Source: Paracoccaceae bacterium (GTDB lineage Bacteria > Pseudomonadota > Alphaproteobacteria > Rhodobacterales > Rhodobacteraceae). Taken from it: a stretch of DNA of 53,193 bases. The notes under the pieces are model-generated. The model was given only the letters and a program-made list of their open reading frames with translations. It was not told the origin of the DNA and made no database searches. The position numbers and the translations under genes are program-made. Every line of letters starts with the position of its first letter. Within the stretch, counting starts at the first letter, position 1. The stretch is taken from positions 47,459-100,651 of the forward strand of contig JAHDDY010000003.1 in assembly GCA_020629115.1 (NCBI GenBank), in the 5' to 3' direction. Below are positions 17,202 through 26,059 of this stretch, piece by piece.

Positions 17202-18239
17202 TCAGGAGGCGCGCAGCGATTGGCGCAGGGCGCGGATGCGACGCAGCGCCTCGTCGTCGGAACTGCGCTTCGGCTCTGTCGTGGCGGGGGCGAGGGTCTC
17301 GCCCCAGGGGTCGTCCTCGGGCTTGTCCTGCGCGTCCCAGTCCTCCCAGCCGTCGGAGATGTCGCTCAGGCTGCGATCCTCGTCGGACGTTTCCGTGGGA
17401 AGGGGGGCAGGGACAGGGGCCGGAGCGGGGGGCTGTTTGCTCGCCTTCCAGTCCGACTTGATTGAGTCGCGCAGGCGGTCGAGATTGGGCTTGCGCCAGG
17501 TGCTCGCATCCTCGGGGTCCGGGGCCGCGGCCGGACCGGGCGCGACGGGGGCGGACGTCTCGGCCTCGGCGTGTTCCCGGGCGAGGATGGCGTCGAAATC
17601 CTCCGGCATGGATTCCTCGAAATCGTCGGGCCGCGCGGATGCGGCGACCGGGTCGGCCTTCGCATCGCGGCGCTTCTGGCTGCTGCGCGGGGTGCGGGCG
17701 TAGACGTCCGAGTCGTCGTCGCCCTCGTAGGGGGCGTCGTACTTTCCCCGGCTGCGGAACAGCGTCCAGCCGATCAGCGCGGCGAGGCCGGCGAGCAGCG
17801 CGAAGAGCAGGGCGACGAGACCCGTGAGCGGCAGGTTGATGGCGGTGGCAACGCTTGACAGGGCCGTGCGCATCCGGCTCCAGAACCCCGCACTTTCATC
17901 CCGGAGGGCGGCGGCGTTGGCGCGGGCCTCGTCCCGGGCGCGCAGGAGCATCATGTCGGGATCGTCCCCGGCGGGTGGCGCGGCGGCGCGGGGGGCTGCC
18001 CCGTCCGGCTCGGCGCGCACGGCGGGACGCCAGCGATCCGACGGAGACGCCCCCGACGACTCGGCAGCGCGTTCAACGCGGATGCGCTCCTCGTCGAGCG
18101 GATCGACGAACTCGAAGGTGTTCTGCGCCAGGACGGAAGTTCCCAGGAAGAGACAGACCGACCCGGCCAGGACCAGGGGCCGCGACGCACGGCGCCCCTT
18201 CATCGCGGTAATCCGTCTCTTTATGGTGCGAACGTCCAT
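17202..18239 (-). CDS. Unknown membrane protein with a long acidic Pro/Ala-rich cytoplasmic tail
   Basis: I do not recognise this 345-residue protein. It starts with a basic stretch and a signal peptide or first helix (about residues 20-38, ending in SVLAQ), has a low-complexity periplasmic segment, then one strong membrane helix (about 135-162, LTGLVALLFALLAGLAALIGW). A disordered tail follows, rich in Asp, Glu, Pro and Ala with repeated DDS/EDD runs and W-containing motifs (DGWEDWDAQD, DDPWGE), and ends in a short basic helix. The start follows GGGAGAAG. It is 82 bases upstream of the peroxidase gene on the same strand. A single-pass scaffold or anchor role is possible but unproven. Confidence 0.65.
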   Translation of the reverse strand: MDVRTIKRRITAMKGRRASRPLVLAGSVCLFLGTSVLAQNTFEFVDPLDEERIRVERAAESSGASPSDRWRPAVRAEPDGAAPRAAAPPAGDDPDMMLLRARDEARANAAALRDESAGFWSRMRTALSSVATAINLPLTGLVALLFALLAGLAALIGWTLFRSRGKYDAPYEGDDDSDVYARTPRSSQKRRDAKADPVAASARPDDFEESMPEDFDAILAREHAEAETSAPVAPGPAAAPDPEDASTWRKPNLDRLRDSIKSDWKASKQPPAPAPVPAPLPTETSDEDRSLSDISDGWEDWDAQDKPEDDPWGETLAPATTEPKRSSDDEALRRIRALRQSLRAS

Positions 18240-18339
18240 GTCATCTTCTCCCGATATGCCCCATCATGGAGCAATCAAATCCTACGGGAGAGGACAATTC
18301 AAGTCGCGCGCCAGAGTCGCGGTCGCGAGAGAGCCGCGG

Positions 18340-19905
18340 TCAGGTGAAGGCGTCGGCCTCGGAGGCCTTGCGCCGGGCCATGTAGTCCTTCAGCGCCTCG
18401 TCCTTGTCCGCGTCGAGAGGGGGGGGCGCGTAGTCGTCGAGCTGGCGCTTCCAGATGGCGTTCGCGCGCATGGCGCTGTCGCGCTTGCCCTCCGCCTCCC
18501 ACTGCTCGAAGGAGCCGTTGTCGGTGGTGGTTGACTGGTAGAAGGCGGTCTGGAAGTTGGCCTGGGTGTGGGCGCATCCCAGGAAATGCCCGCCCGGCCC
18601 GACCTCGCGGATCGCGTCCAGCCCCTGCGCGTTCTCGCTCAGGTCGATGCCGTTCGCGAAGGCGTGCATCATGCCGAGCTGGTCGCAATCGAGGATGAAT
18701 TTCTCGTAGGAGGCGACGAGGCCCCCTTCGAGCCATCCGGCGGAATGGAGCATGAAGTTCACGCCGCCCATGAGTGCCGGGATGATGGTCGCGTTCGATT
18801 CGTAGGCCGCCTGCGCGTCGACCGACTTCGATCCGCACAGCGCCCCGCCGGAGCGGAAGGGCATGTTGTAGCGCCGCGCGAGCTGGGCCGCGCCGTAGAG
18901 GACGAGGGCGGGTTCCGGCGTGCCGAAGGTGGGCGCGCCGGTCTGCATGGAGATGTTGGCCGCGAAGGTGCCGAAGATCACCGGCGCGCCGGGGCGCACG
19001 AGCTGCGCGAAGGCCGCGCCGGCCAGCACCTCGCACAGCACCTGCGTCAGGGTCGCGGCGACGGTGGTGGGCGACATGGCCCCGGCGAGGATGAAGGGCG
19101 AGACGATGCAGGCCTGGTTCGCCCGGGCATAGACGTCGAGCGCGCCGAGCATGGTGCCGTCGAGCGTCATGGGCGAGTTGCAGTTGATGAGCGAGGTCAT
19201 CACCGCGTTGTTCTCGACGAAGTCGTCGCCGAACACGATCTTGGCCATGTTGACGGAATCCTCGGCCCGCTCGGGTGCCGTGACCGACCCCATGAACGGC
19301 TTGTCCGAGTAGCGCAGATGCGCGTAGATCATGTCGAGGTGGCGCTTGTTCACCGGGATGTCGCACGGCTCGCAGGTGGTGCCGCCCGAATGGTGCAGGT
19401 AGGGCGACAGGTAGGTGAGCTTCACGAAGTTCTCGAAATCCTCGATGGTCGCGTAGCGGCGGCCCTTGTCGAGGCAGGAGACGAAGGGCGGGCCGTAGAC
19501 GGGGGCGAAGACGGTGGACTTGCCGCCGATATGCACGCTGCGCTCGGGGTTGCGGGCGTGCTGGACGTATTCGCCCGGCGTGGTCTTGAGCAACTCGCGC
19601 AGCATGCCCTTGGGAAAGCGCACCCGCTCGGCGTCGCGGTCGACACGCGCGCCCGCCTTCTCCCACAGGTCGAGGGCGCGGGGGTAGTCCTTGAAGCCGA
19701 TGCCGACCTCTTCGAGGATGGTCTCGGCATTGGCCTCGATGAGATCGAGACCCGCCTCGTCCAGCACCTCGAATTCCCGGAGCGTGCGCGTGATGGCGGG
19801 CATCTGCACGCGGACCGGATTCTGCCGCGCCGCGCGCCGCGCGCCCGCCCCGCCCGAGGCACCCCGGCCCCGGCGGCGGCTCTTCTCTTCGATCATTGCG
19901 TCCAT
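18340..19905 (-). CDS. MttB-superfamily methyltransferase without pyrrolysine
   Basis: This 521-residue protein belongs to the trimethylamine methyltransferase (MttB) superfamily but reads through with no in-frame TAG, so it lacks pyrrolysine. Non-pyrrolysine members include glycine betaine:corrinoid methyltransferases. Family segments include HHSGGTTCEPCDIP, SLINCNSPMTLDGTML, GTPEPALVLYGAAQLARRY and FLGCAHTQANFQTAFY. The ATG at 19905 follows GGGAGGG by six bases and was preferred to an ATG at 19938. No corrinoid-protein (MtgC-like) or reactivase gene is adjacent, so its methyl acceptor must be encoded elsewhere. It is divergent from guaA over 193 bases in which I see no clear sites. Confidence 0.82.
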   Translation of the reverse strand: MDAMIEEKSRRRGRGASGGAGARRAARQNPVRVQMPAITRTLREFEVLDEAGLDLIEANAETILEEVGIGFKDYPRALDLWEKAGARVDRDAERVRFPKGMLRELLKTTPGEYVQHARNPERSVHIGGKSTVFAPVYGPPFVSCLDKGRRYATIEDFENFVKLTYLSPYLHHSGGTTCEPCDIPVNKRHLDMIYAHLRYSDKPFMGSVTAPERAEDSVNMAKIVFGDDFVENNAVMTSLINCNSPMTLDGTMLGALDVYARANQACIVSPFILAGAMSPTTVAATLTQVLCEVLAGAAFAQLVRPGAPVIFGTFAANISMQTGAPTFGTPEPALVLYGAAQLARRYNMPFRSGGALCGSKSVDAQAAYESNATIIPALMGGVNFMLHSAGWLEGGLVASYEKFILDCDQLGMMHAFANGIDLSENAQGLDAIREVGPGGHFLGCAHTQANFQTAFYQSTTTDNGSFEQWEAEGKRDSAMRANAIWKRQLDDYAPPPLDADKDEALKDYMARRKASEADAFT

Positions 19906-20098
19906 GGCGAACCCTCCCGCGATCTGACTGGAGGGCATGATATCGCCTCGCCCGGCCCCGACGAGGCCGTTTCCGTCCTACGAGGCGACATCTGCGACTA
20001 TCGCCGCCCGCCGCCGCACCCGTCGGCCGCCCCGCGCCACTCTCCAGTTGACCCGGCGTCCGTTCGATCCGATAGCTCCCCCCGAAAAGGAGCACCCC

Positions 20099-21661
<1,563 letters not shown>

Positions 21662-21686
21662 CGCTTCCGGCCCGCGCGAGGCGATC

Positions 21687-21702
21687 CGAGACCTTGGTCT
21701 CG
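21687..21702. promoter_or_regulatory. Inverted repeat after guaA
   Basis: CGAGACC (21687-21693) and GGTCTCG (21696-21702) form a near-perfect palindrome with a two-base centre, 25 bases after the guaA stop. There is no T-run, so it is a weak terminator candidate; the tight spacing fits a dimeric operator equally well. It lies in the 173-base region before ctaC. Confidence 0.3.
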
Positions 21703-21778
21703 ATAGCCTTCGCGACGCGATGCCGCGTACGGGTGCGCTTGAGAAAAACCGGCCCATATGCTTGATTGCATCCGCATC

Positions 21779-21807
21779 GCGAACGGGGTATCGCCCCGCA
21801 TGTTCGC
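21779..21807 (+). promoter_or_regulatory. Hairpin in the ctaC leader
   Basis: GCGAAC (21779-21784) pairs with GTTCGC (21802-21807) and GGGG (21785-21788) with CCCC (21794-21797) around a TATCG loop, leaving a GCAT bulge. It ends 27 bases before the ctaC start. It could be a transcript 5'-structure or a protein-binding site; no T-run follows, so it is not an intrinsic terminator. Confidence 0.4.
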
Positions 21808-21834
21808 GACCCGAAACCTTCGGAGAATCCGTCC

Positions 21835-22740
21835 ATGGCCCGCCTGACCGCCGTCCTTTCCGCTACCGGACTTCTCGCCCTGTTCGGGGCCGGGTCCGCC
21901 TTCGCCGCCGGGCTGGGACAGCCCGAACCCTGGCAGCTCGGCTTCCAGCTTCCCGCGACCGACATCGCCGAGCGGGTGCAGGGCCTGTCCTTCTGGCTGC
22001 ACATCCTGGCCGCGGCGATCACGCTGTTCGTGACCGCGCTGCTCGCCTATGTTTGCTGGAAGTTCTCGGCCAAGCGGAACCCGAACCCCTCGCGCTTCAC
22101 GCACAACACCACCGTCGAGGTCGTCTGGACGGTCGTGCCGGTGCTGATCCTCGTGGCGATGGCCTATCCGTCGATCAAGCTGCTCTACTATCAGGAAACC
22201 ATCCCCGAGAGCGAGCTGACCATCAAGGCGACCGGCTACCAGTGGTACTGGGACTACACCTACAACGTCGACGGCGAGGAGGTCATCGTCGAGAGCCTCA
22301 TGGCCGGCAAGGGCTACTCCACCTACGAGGAGATGGTCGAGGGCATGCAGGCCGACGGCTATTCCGAGGAGGAGATCCCCTCCGACATGGAATGGAAGCT
22401 CGCCGCCACCGCGCCGATGATCGTCCCCGTGAACACCAAGGTCCGCCTGCACGTGACCGCCGCCGACGTGATGCACGCGTGGACCGTGCCCTCCTTCGGC
22501 GTGAAGGTCGACGCCGTGCCGGGCCGCCTGAACGAGTTGTGGTTCGAGGCCAACACCGTGGGCCGCTACTTCGGCCAGTGCTCCGAGCTGTGCGGGCGCG
22601 ACCATTCCTACATGCCGATCATGGTCGATGTCGTGCCGCAGGAGGACTGGGACAACCGCCTCGCTGAGATGGTCGAGGAATACGCCTCGAAGTCGGGTGA
22701 GCCGTCGCCCGTCAAGGTCGCCGCCGTGGCAGCGGAGTAG
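21835..22740 (+). CDS. ctaC: Cytochrome c oxidase subunit II
   Basis: This 301-residue membrane protein carries the CuA centre of the aa3-type oxidase. It has a signal peptide (residues 1-24), two membrane helices (about 45-70 and 90-112) and a periplasmic cupredoxin domain. CuA ligands are visible: His in VMHAWTVPSFG, then Cys-x3-Cys, His and Met in FGQCSELCGRDHSYM. The aromatic patch YQWYWDY used for electron entry is present. The family-typical ATG at 21835 was chosen. The gene heads the cluster; subunit I (ctaD) is not in the window. Confidence 0.94.
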   Translation: MARLTAVLSATGLLALFGAGSAFAAGLGQPEPWQLGFQLPATDIAERVQGLSFWLHILAAAITLFVTALLAYVCWKFSAKRNPNPSRFTHNTTVEVVWTVVPVLILVAMAYPSIKLLYYQETIPESELTIKATGYQWYWDYTYNVDGEEVIVESLMAGKGYSTYEEMVEGMQADGYSEEEIPSDMEWKLAATAPMIVPVNTKVRLHVTAADVMHAWTVPSFGVKVDAVPGRLNELWFEANTVGRYFGQCSELCGRDHSYMPIMVDVVPQEDWDNRLAEMVEEYASKSGEPSPVKVAAVAAE

Positions 22741-22746
22741 ACCGAC

Positions 22747-23694
22747 ATGACCGATGCGACGATCCGGTACGGCGCCGTCGAGAACGCGGCGGGCGAGAAC
22801 GAGGCGAGCGTCGGCGACTTCTTCGCGCTGATGAAGCCGCGCGTGATGTCCCTCGTCATCTTCACCGCGCTGGTGGGCCTGCTCGCCGCGCCTGTGGCGA
22901 TGCACCCCATCGTGGGCTTCGCCTCGCTTTTGTGCATCGCCGTCGGAGCGGGGGCGTCGGGCGCGCTCAACATGTGGTGGGAATCGGATATCGACGCCCG
23001 CATGGGGCGCACCCAGAACCGCCCCATCCCCTCGGGCCGCGTCACGCGGGACGAGGCGCTGGCCATCGGGCTGGGCCTGTCGCTGGTCTCCGTCGCCCTG
23101 CTCGCGGTCTTCGCGAATCTCCTGTCGGCGCTGCTGCTGGCCGGGACCATCGCCTTCTACGGCGGGTTCTACACCATGTGGCTCAAGCGCCGCACGCCGC
23201 AGAACATCGTCATCGGCGGGGCCGCCGGGGCCATTCCGCCCGTCATCGGCTGGACGGTCGCGACGGGGTCGGTCTCCGTCGAGCCGCTGCTGATGTTCGC
23301 CATCATCTTCCTGTGGACCCCGCCGCATTTCTGGGCGCTCGCGCTCTGGAAGCGCCGGGAGTACACCGAGGCCGAGGTGCCCATGCTCCCCGTCGTCGCC
23401 GGGCCGAAGGCGACGCGCGTGCAGGTCATGGTCTACTCCGTCCTCCTCGCCGCGAGCAGCCTCGCGCTGGTCTTCACCGAGGTCGCCGGCCCCGCCTATA
23501 CCGGAACCGCGATCCTCGCCAATGCCGCCTTCTGCTGGTTCGCCTGGGGCGTCTACTGCCGGGACGAGGCGGCGGCGCAGGCGGAGAGGTACGGCGCGGA
23601 GAAGAAGCTGTTCGCCTTCTCGCTCACCTATCTGGCCCTGATCTTCGCGGCGCTCCTCGTGGATGCGGCCCTTCGAAGCGCGGGGTGGAGCTGA
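22747..23694 (+). CDS. ctaB: Protohaem IX farnesyltransferase (haem O synthase)
   Basis: This 315-residue polytopic enzyme of the UbiA superfamily attaches a farnesyl group to haem B, giving haem O for the oxidase. It has the first Asp-rich prenyl-diphosphate motif in NMWWESDIDARMGRTQNRPIPSG, the second loop around YTEAEVPMLPVVAG and about nine membrane helices. It begins 6 bases after ctaC and is followed after 4 bases by the small coxF-like gene. Confidence 0.93.
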   Translation: MTDATIRYGAVENAAGENEASVGDFFALMKPRVMSLVIFTALVGLLAAPVAMHPIVGFASLLCIAVGAGASGALNMWWESDIDARMGRTQNRPIPSGRVTRDEALAIGLGLSLVSVALLAVFANLLSALLLAGTIAFYGGFYTMWLKRRTPQNIVIGGAAGAIPPVIGWTVATGSVSVEPLLMFAIIFLWTPPHFWALALWKRREYTEAEVPMLPVVAGPKATRVQVMVYSVLLAASSLALVFTEVAGPAYTGTAILANAAFCWFAWGVYCRDEAAAQAERYGAEKKLFAFSLTYLALIFAALLVDAALRSAGWS

Positions 23695-23698
23695 CGCC

Positions 23699-23824
23699 AT
23701 GGCCGATTCCGAACTGCACAAGCGCCGCCTCGGACGCAACGTCTTCGTCGGCGTCGTCCTCTTCGCCTTCGTCGCGCTGATCTTCGCCGTGACGATGGTC
23801 AAGCTCCAGGCACAGTTGCCATGA
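23699..23824 (+). CDS. Small CoxF-like oxidase assembly protein (41 residues)
   Basis: An ATG at 23699 opens a 41-codon frame ending in TGA at 23822-23824. The product has a basic, polar N-terminus (ADSELHKRRLGRN) and one membrane helix of about 22 hydrophobic residues (VFVGVVLFAFVALIFAVTM), ending in KLQAQLP. The stop overlaps the ctaG start (ATGA). A small single-helix protein in this position, often called CoxF, is usual between ctaB and ctaG in alphaproteobacteria. It is so short that gene-finding thresholds easily miss it. Its exact role in CuB or haem insertion is not established. Confidence 0.8.
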   Translation: MADSELHKRRLGRNVFVGVVLFAFVALIFAVTMVKLQAQLP

Positions 23825-24411
23825 GCGCGGGCCGGGCCTCCAACGGGCGGACCGCGGCGACGCTGTTCGGCGTCGTCGCCTGCATGGTCGCGCTGTCCTT
23901 TGCCGCCGTCCCGCTCTACCGCATCTTCTGCCAGGTGACGGGCTTCGGCGGCACGCCCCTGCGCGCCGACGTGGTGAACGAGGTGGTGCTCGACGAGACG
24001 ATCACCGTCACCTTCGACGCCTCGACCGAGAGCGGGATGCCCTGGGTCTTCAAGCCCGTCCAGAAGGACATGGAAATCCCCATCGGCGAGACGGGGCTGG
24101 CCTTCTACACCGCGCACAACCCCACCGACCGTCCCATCGCGGGCACGGCCGTCTTCAACGTCACCCCCCTCAAGATCGGGCCGCATTTCGTCAAGATCGA
24201 CTGCTTCTGCTTCGAGGAGCAGGTGCTCATGCCCGGTCAGACGGTGGACATGCCCGTTACCTACTACGTCGATCCCTCCATCCGCGAGGATCGCTCGACG
24301 CGCGAGGTGAAGGGGGTTACGCTCTCCTACACGTTCTACCAGATCGACTTGCCCGAGGGGATGGAGACCGCGATGAACGCGGATGCCGCCGCGGGCGAGA
24401 CGGTGAACTGA
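23821..24411 (+). CDS. ctaG: Cytochrome c oxidase assembly protein CtaG/Cox11
   Basis: This 196-residue protein delivers copper to the CuB site of subunit I. It has one N-terminal membrane helix (about residues 12-32, ending VPLYRIFCQVTGFGGT) and a periplasmic immunoglobulin-like domain. The copper-binding CFCFEEQ motif is present, as is the conserved YYVDP segment. It overlaps the coxF-like gene by 4 bases and precedes ctaE by 33 bases. Confidence 0.93.
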   Translation: MSAGRASNGRTAATLFGVVACMVALSFAAVPLYRIFCQVTGFGGTPLRADVVNEVVLDETITVTFDASTESGMPWVFKPVQKDMEIPIGETGLAFYTAHNPTDRPIAGTAVFNVTPLKIGPHFVKIDCFCFEEQVLMPGQTVDMPVTYYVDPSIREDRSTREVKGVTLSYTFYQIDLPEGMETAMNADAAAGETVN

Positions 24412-24444
24412 TCCGACAATAAGAAAACCATCCCGGAGCATCCG

Positions 24445-25314
24445 ATGGCCAGCCAGGCAAAGCACGACTATCACATCCTCGAACCCAGCATCTGGCCCTT
24501 CGTCGCGTCGGTCAGCGCCTTCGTCATGCTGTTCGGCGCGGTGCTGTGGTTCAAGGGCGGCACGCCGCTGCTGTTCCTCGCCGGCCTCGCGGGCGTCCTG
24601 TTCGTGATGTACTCCTGGTGGTCCGAGGTGATCCACGAATCGCAAGTGGGCGACCACACCCCGGTCGTGCATCTGGGCCTGCGCTACGGCTTCATCCTGT
24701 TCATCATCTCCGAGGTGATGTTCTTCCTCGCCTGGTTCTGGGCCTACTTCCGCTACGCGCTCTTCGTCCCGGCCGAGACGACCGACGAGACCCACGGCAT
24801 CGGCTTCGCCGAGGGCGGCATGTTCCCGCCCGAGGGCATCCACGCCGTCGACCCGCTCGCCCTGCCGCTGGTCAACACGCTGATCCTGCTGCTGTCGGGC
24901 TGCACGCTCACGGCGGCGCATCACTACCTGATGGAGATGCGCGAGGGCAACGACGACCCCAAGCGCAAGCAGGTCTTCTGGTGGCTCGCCGGGACGACCG
25001 CGCTCGGCGCGATCTTCCTCGTCATGCAGGGCGTCGAGTACTACGAGGCCTATCACCACGACCTGACGCTCCAGAGCACGTTCTACGGTGCGGCCTTCTA
25101 CATGGCGACGGGCTTCCACGGGATGCACGTCCTCATCGGGACCATCTTCCTCGCCATCTGCCTCATCCGCGTCGGCAAGGGGCATTTCGATCCCAAGAAG
25201 CATATCGGCTTCGAGGCGGCGGCCTGGTACTGGCACTTCGTGGACGTGGTATGGCTGTTCCTCTTCTTCGCCATCTACGTCGGCAGCGCCGGATTCTTCA
25301 ACTACGGCCACTGA
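24445..25314 (+). CDS. ctaE: Cytochrome c oxidase subunit III
   Basis: This 289-residue protein has seven membrane helices and belongs to the aa3 oxidase. Subunit III motifs include ISEVMFFLAWFWAYF, which contains the conserved Glu of the proton-uptake/lipid cleft, GMHVLIGTIFL, and WYWHFVDVVWLFLF at the C-terminus. The ATG follows CCCGGAG. It stabilises the catalytic subunits against turnover inactivation. surf1 follows after 7 bases. Confidence 0.94.
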   Translation: MASQAKHDYHILEPSIWPFVASVSAFVMLFGAVLWFKGGTPLLFLAGLAGVLFVMYSWWSEVIHESQVGDHTPVVHLGLRYGFILFIISEVMFFLAWFWAYFRYALFVPAETTDETHGIGFAEGGMFPPEGIHAVDPLALPLVNTLILLLSGCTLTAAHHYLMEMREGNDDPKRKQVFWWLAGTTALGAIFLVMQGVEYYEAYHHDLTLQSTFYGAAFYMATGFHGMHVLIGTIFLAICLIRVGKGHFDPKKHIGFEAAAWYWHFVDVVWLFLFFAIYVGSAGFFNYGH

Positions 25315-25321
25315 TCGCGGC

Positions 25322-26020
25322 ATGGAGGAACAGACCGATCTGCGGGGGCCGGTGGTCATCGGCCTCGGCGGGTTGATCGTGCTGCTGGGCCTCGGCTTCT
25401 GGCAGCTCGACCGCCTCGACTGGAAGCGCGGCATCATCGCCGAGGCGGAGCGGCGCCTGTCCCGTCCGCCCGCCCCCCTGCCCGACACGCTCGACCCGGC
25501 GCGCGACGACTATCTCCCCGTCGCGGTCGAGGGGCGCTTCACGGGCGAGGAATACTACCACCTGACGTCGCAGAAGCCGCGTGGCCCCGGCTTCGACGTG
25601 ATCGCCCCGTTCGAGACGGCGGACGGGCGGCGCATCCTCGTCGAGCGCGGCTACGTGCCCCAGGACGCGCGCGACCCCGCCACCCGCGAGGCCCCCGAAG
25701 GCCCGCGCCGGATCGAGGGCTTCCTGCGCTGGCCCGACGACCTCAACCGCTTCACGCCCGATCCGGACCTCGATAGCCGCATCTGGTACGCCCGCAATGT
25801 CCCCTCCCTGTCCGGGGCGGCGGGGACCGAGCCGGTGCTGCTGGTGCAGGCGCCCACCGGCGCGGACGCCTATCCGCGCGGCCGGGCGGTCGAGGTGCGC
25901 ATGCGCAACAACCACCTCACCTACGCCCTGACCTGGTTCGGCACCGCCATCGTCTGGGCCGGGATGGCCCTGTTCTGGGTTCGCCGCCAGCGCCTTGCGC
26001 GCGCCCGGGCGGACGGGTAG
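25322..26020 (+). CDS. SURF1-family oxidase assembly protein
   Basis: This 232-residue protein has a membrane helix at each end (about residues 11-30 and 200-220) enclosing a periplasmic domain, the SURF1 arrangement. Motifs include LGFWQLDRLDWKR after the first helix, GPGFDVIAPFE, VERGYVP and MRNNHLTYALTWFG before the second helix. Bacterial Surf1 proteins bind haem A and help insert it into subunit I. Spacing and strand place it at the end of the ctaC-ctaE unit. Confidence 0.88.
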   Translation: MEEQTDLRGPVVIGLGGLIVLLGLGFWQLDRLDWKRGIIAEAERRLSRPPAPLPDTLDPARDDYLPVAVEGRFTGEEYYHLTSQKPRGPGFDVIAPFETADGRRILVERGYVPQDARDPATREAPEGPRRIEGFLRWPDDLNRFTPDPDLDSRIWYARNVPSLSGAAGTEPVLLVQAPTGADAYPRGRAVEVRMRNNHLTYALTWFGTAIVWAGMALFWVRRQRLARARADG

Positions 26021-26059
26021 AGCAGGGCGGGACGAAGCCCCCCCCGCGCGGAGCCGACC

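Noticed and set aside
18340-19905. Pyrrolysine-containing MttB
   Set aside because: The frame is continuous with no internal TAG and no pyl genes are visible; the protein is a non-pyrrolysine family member.
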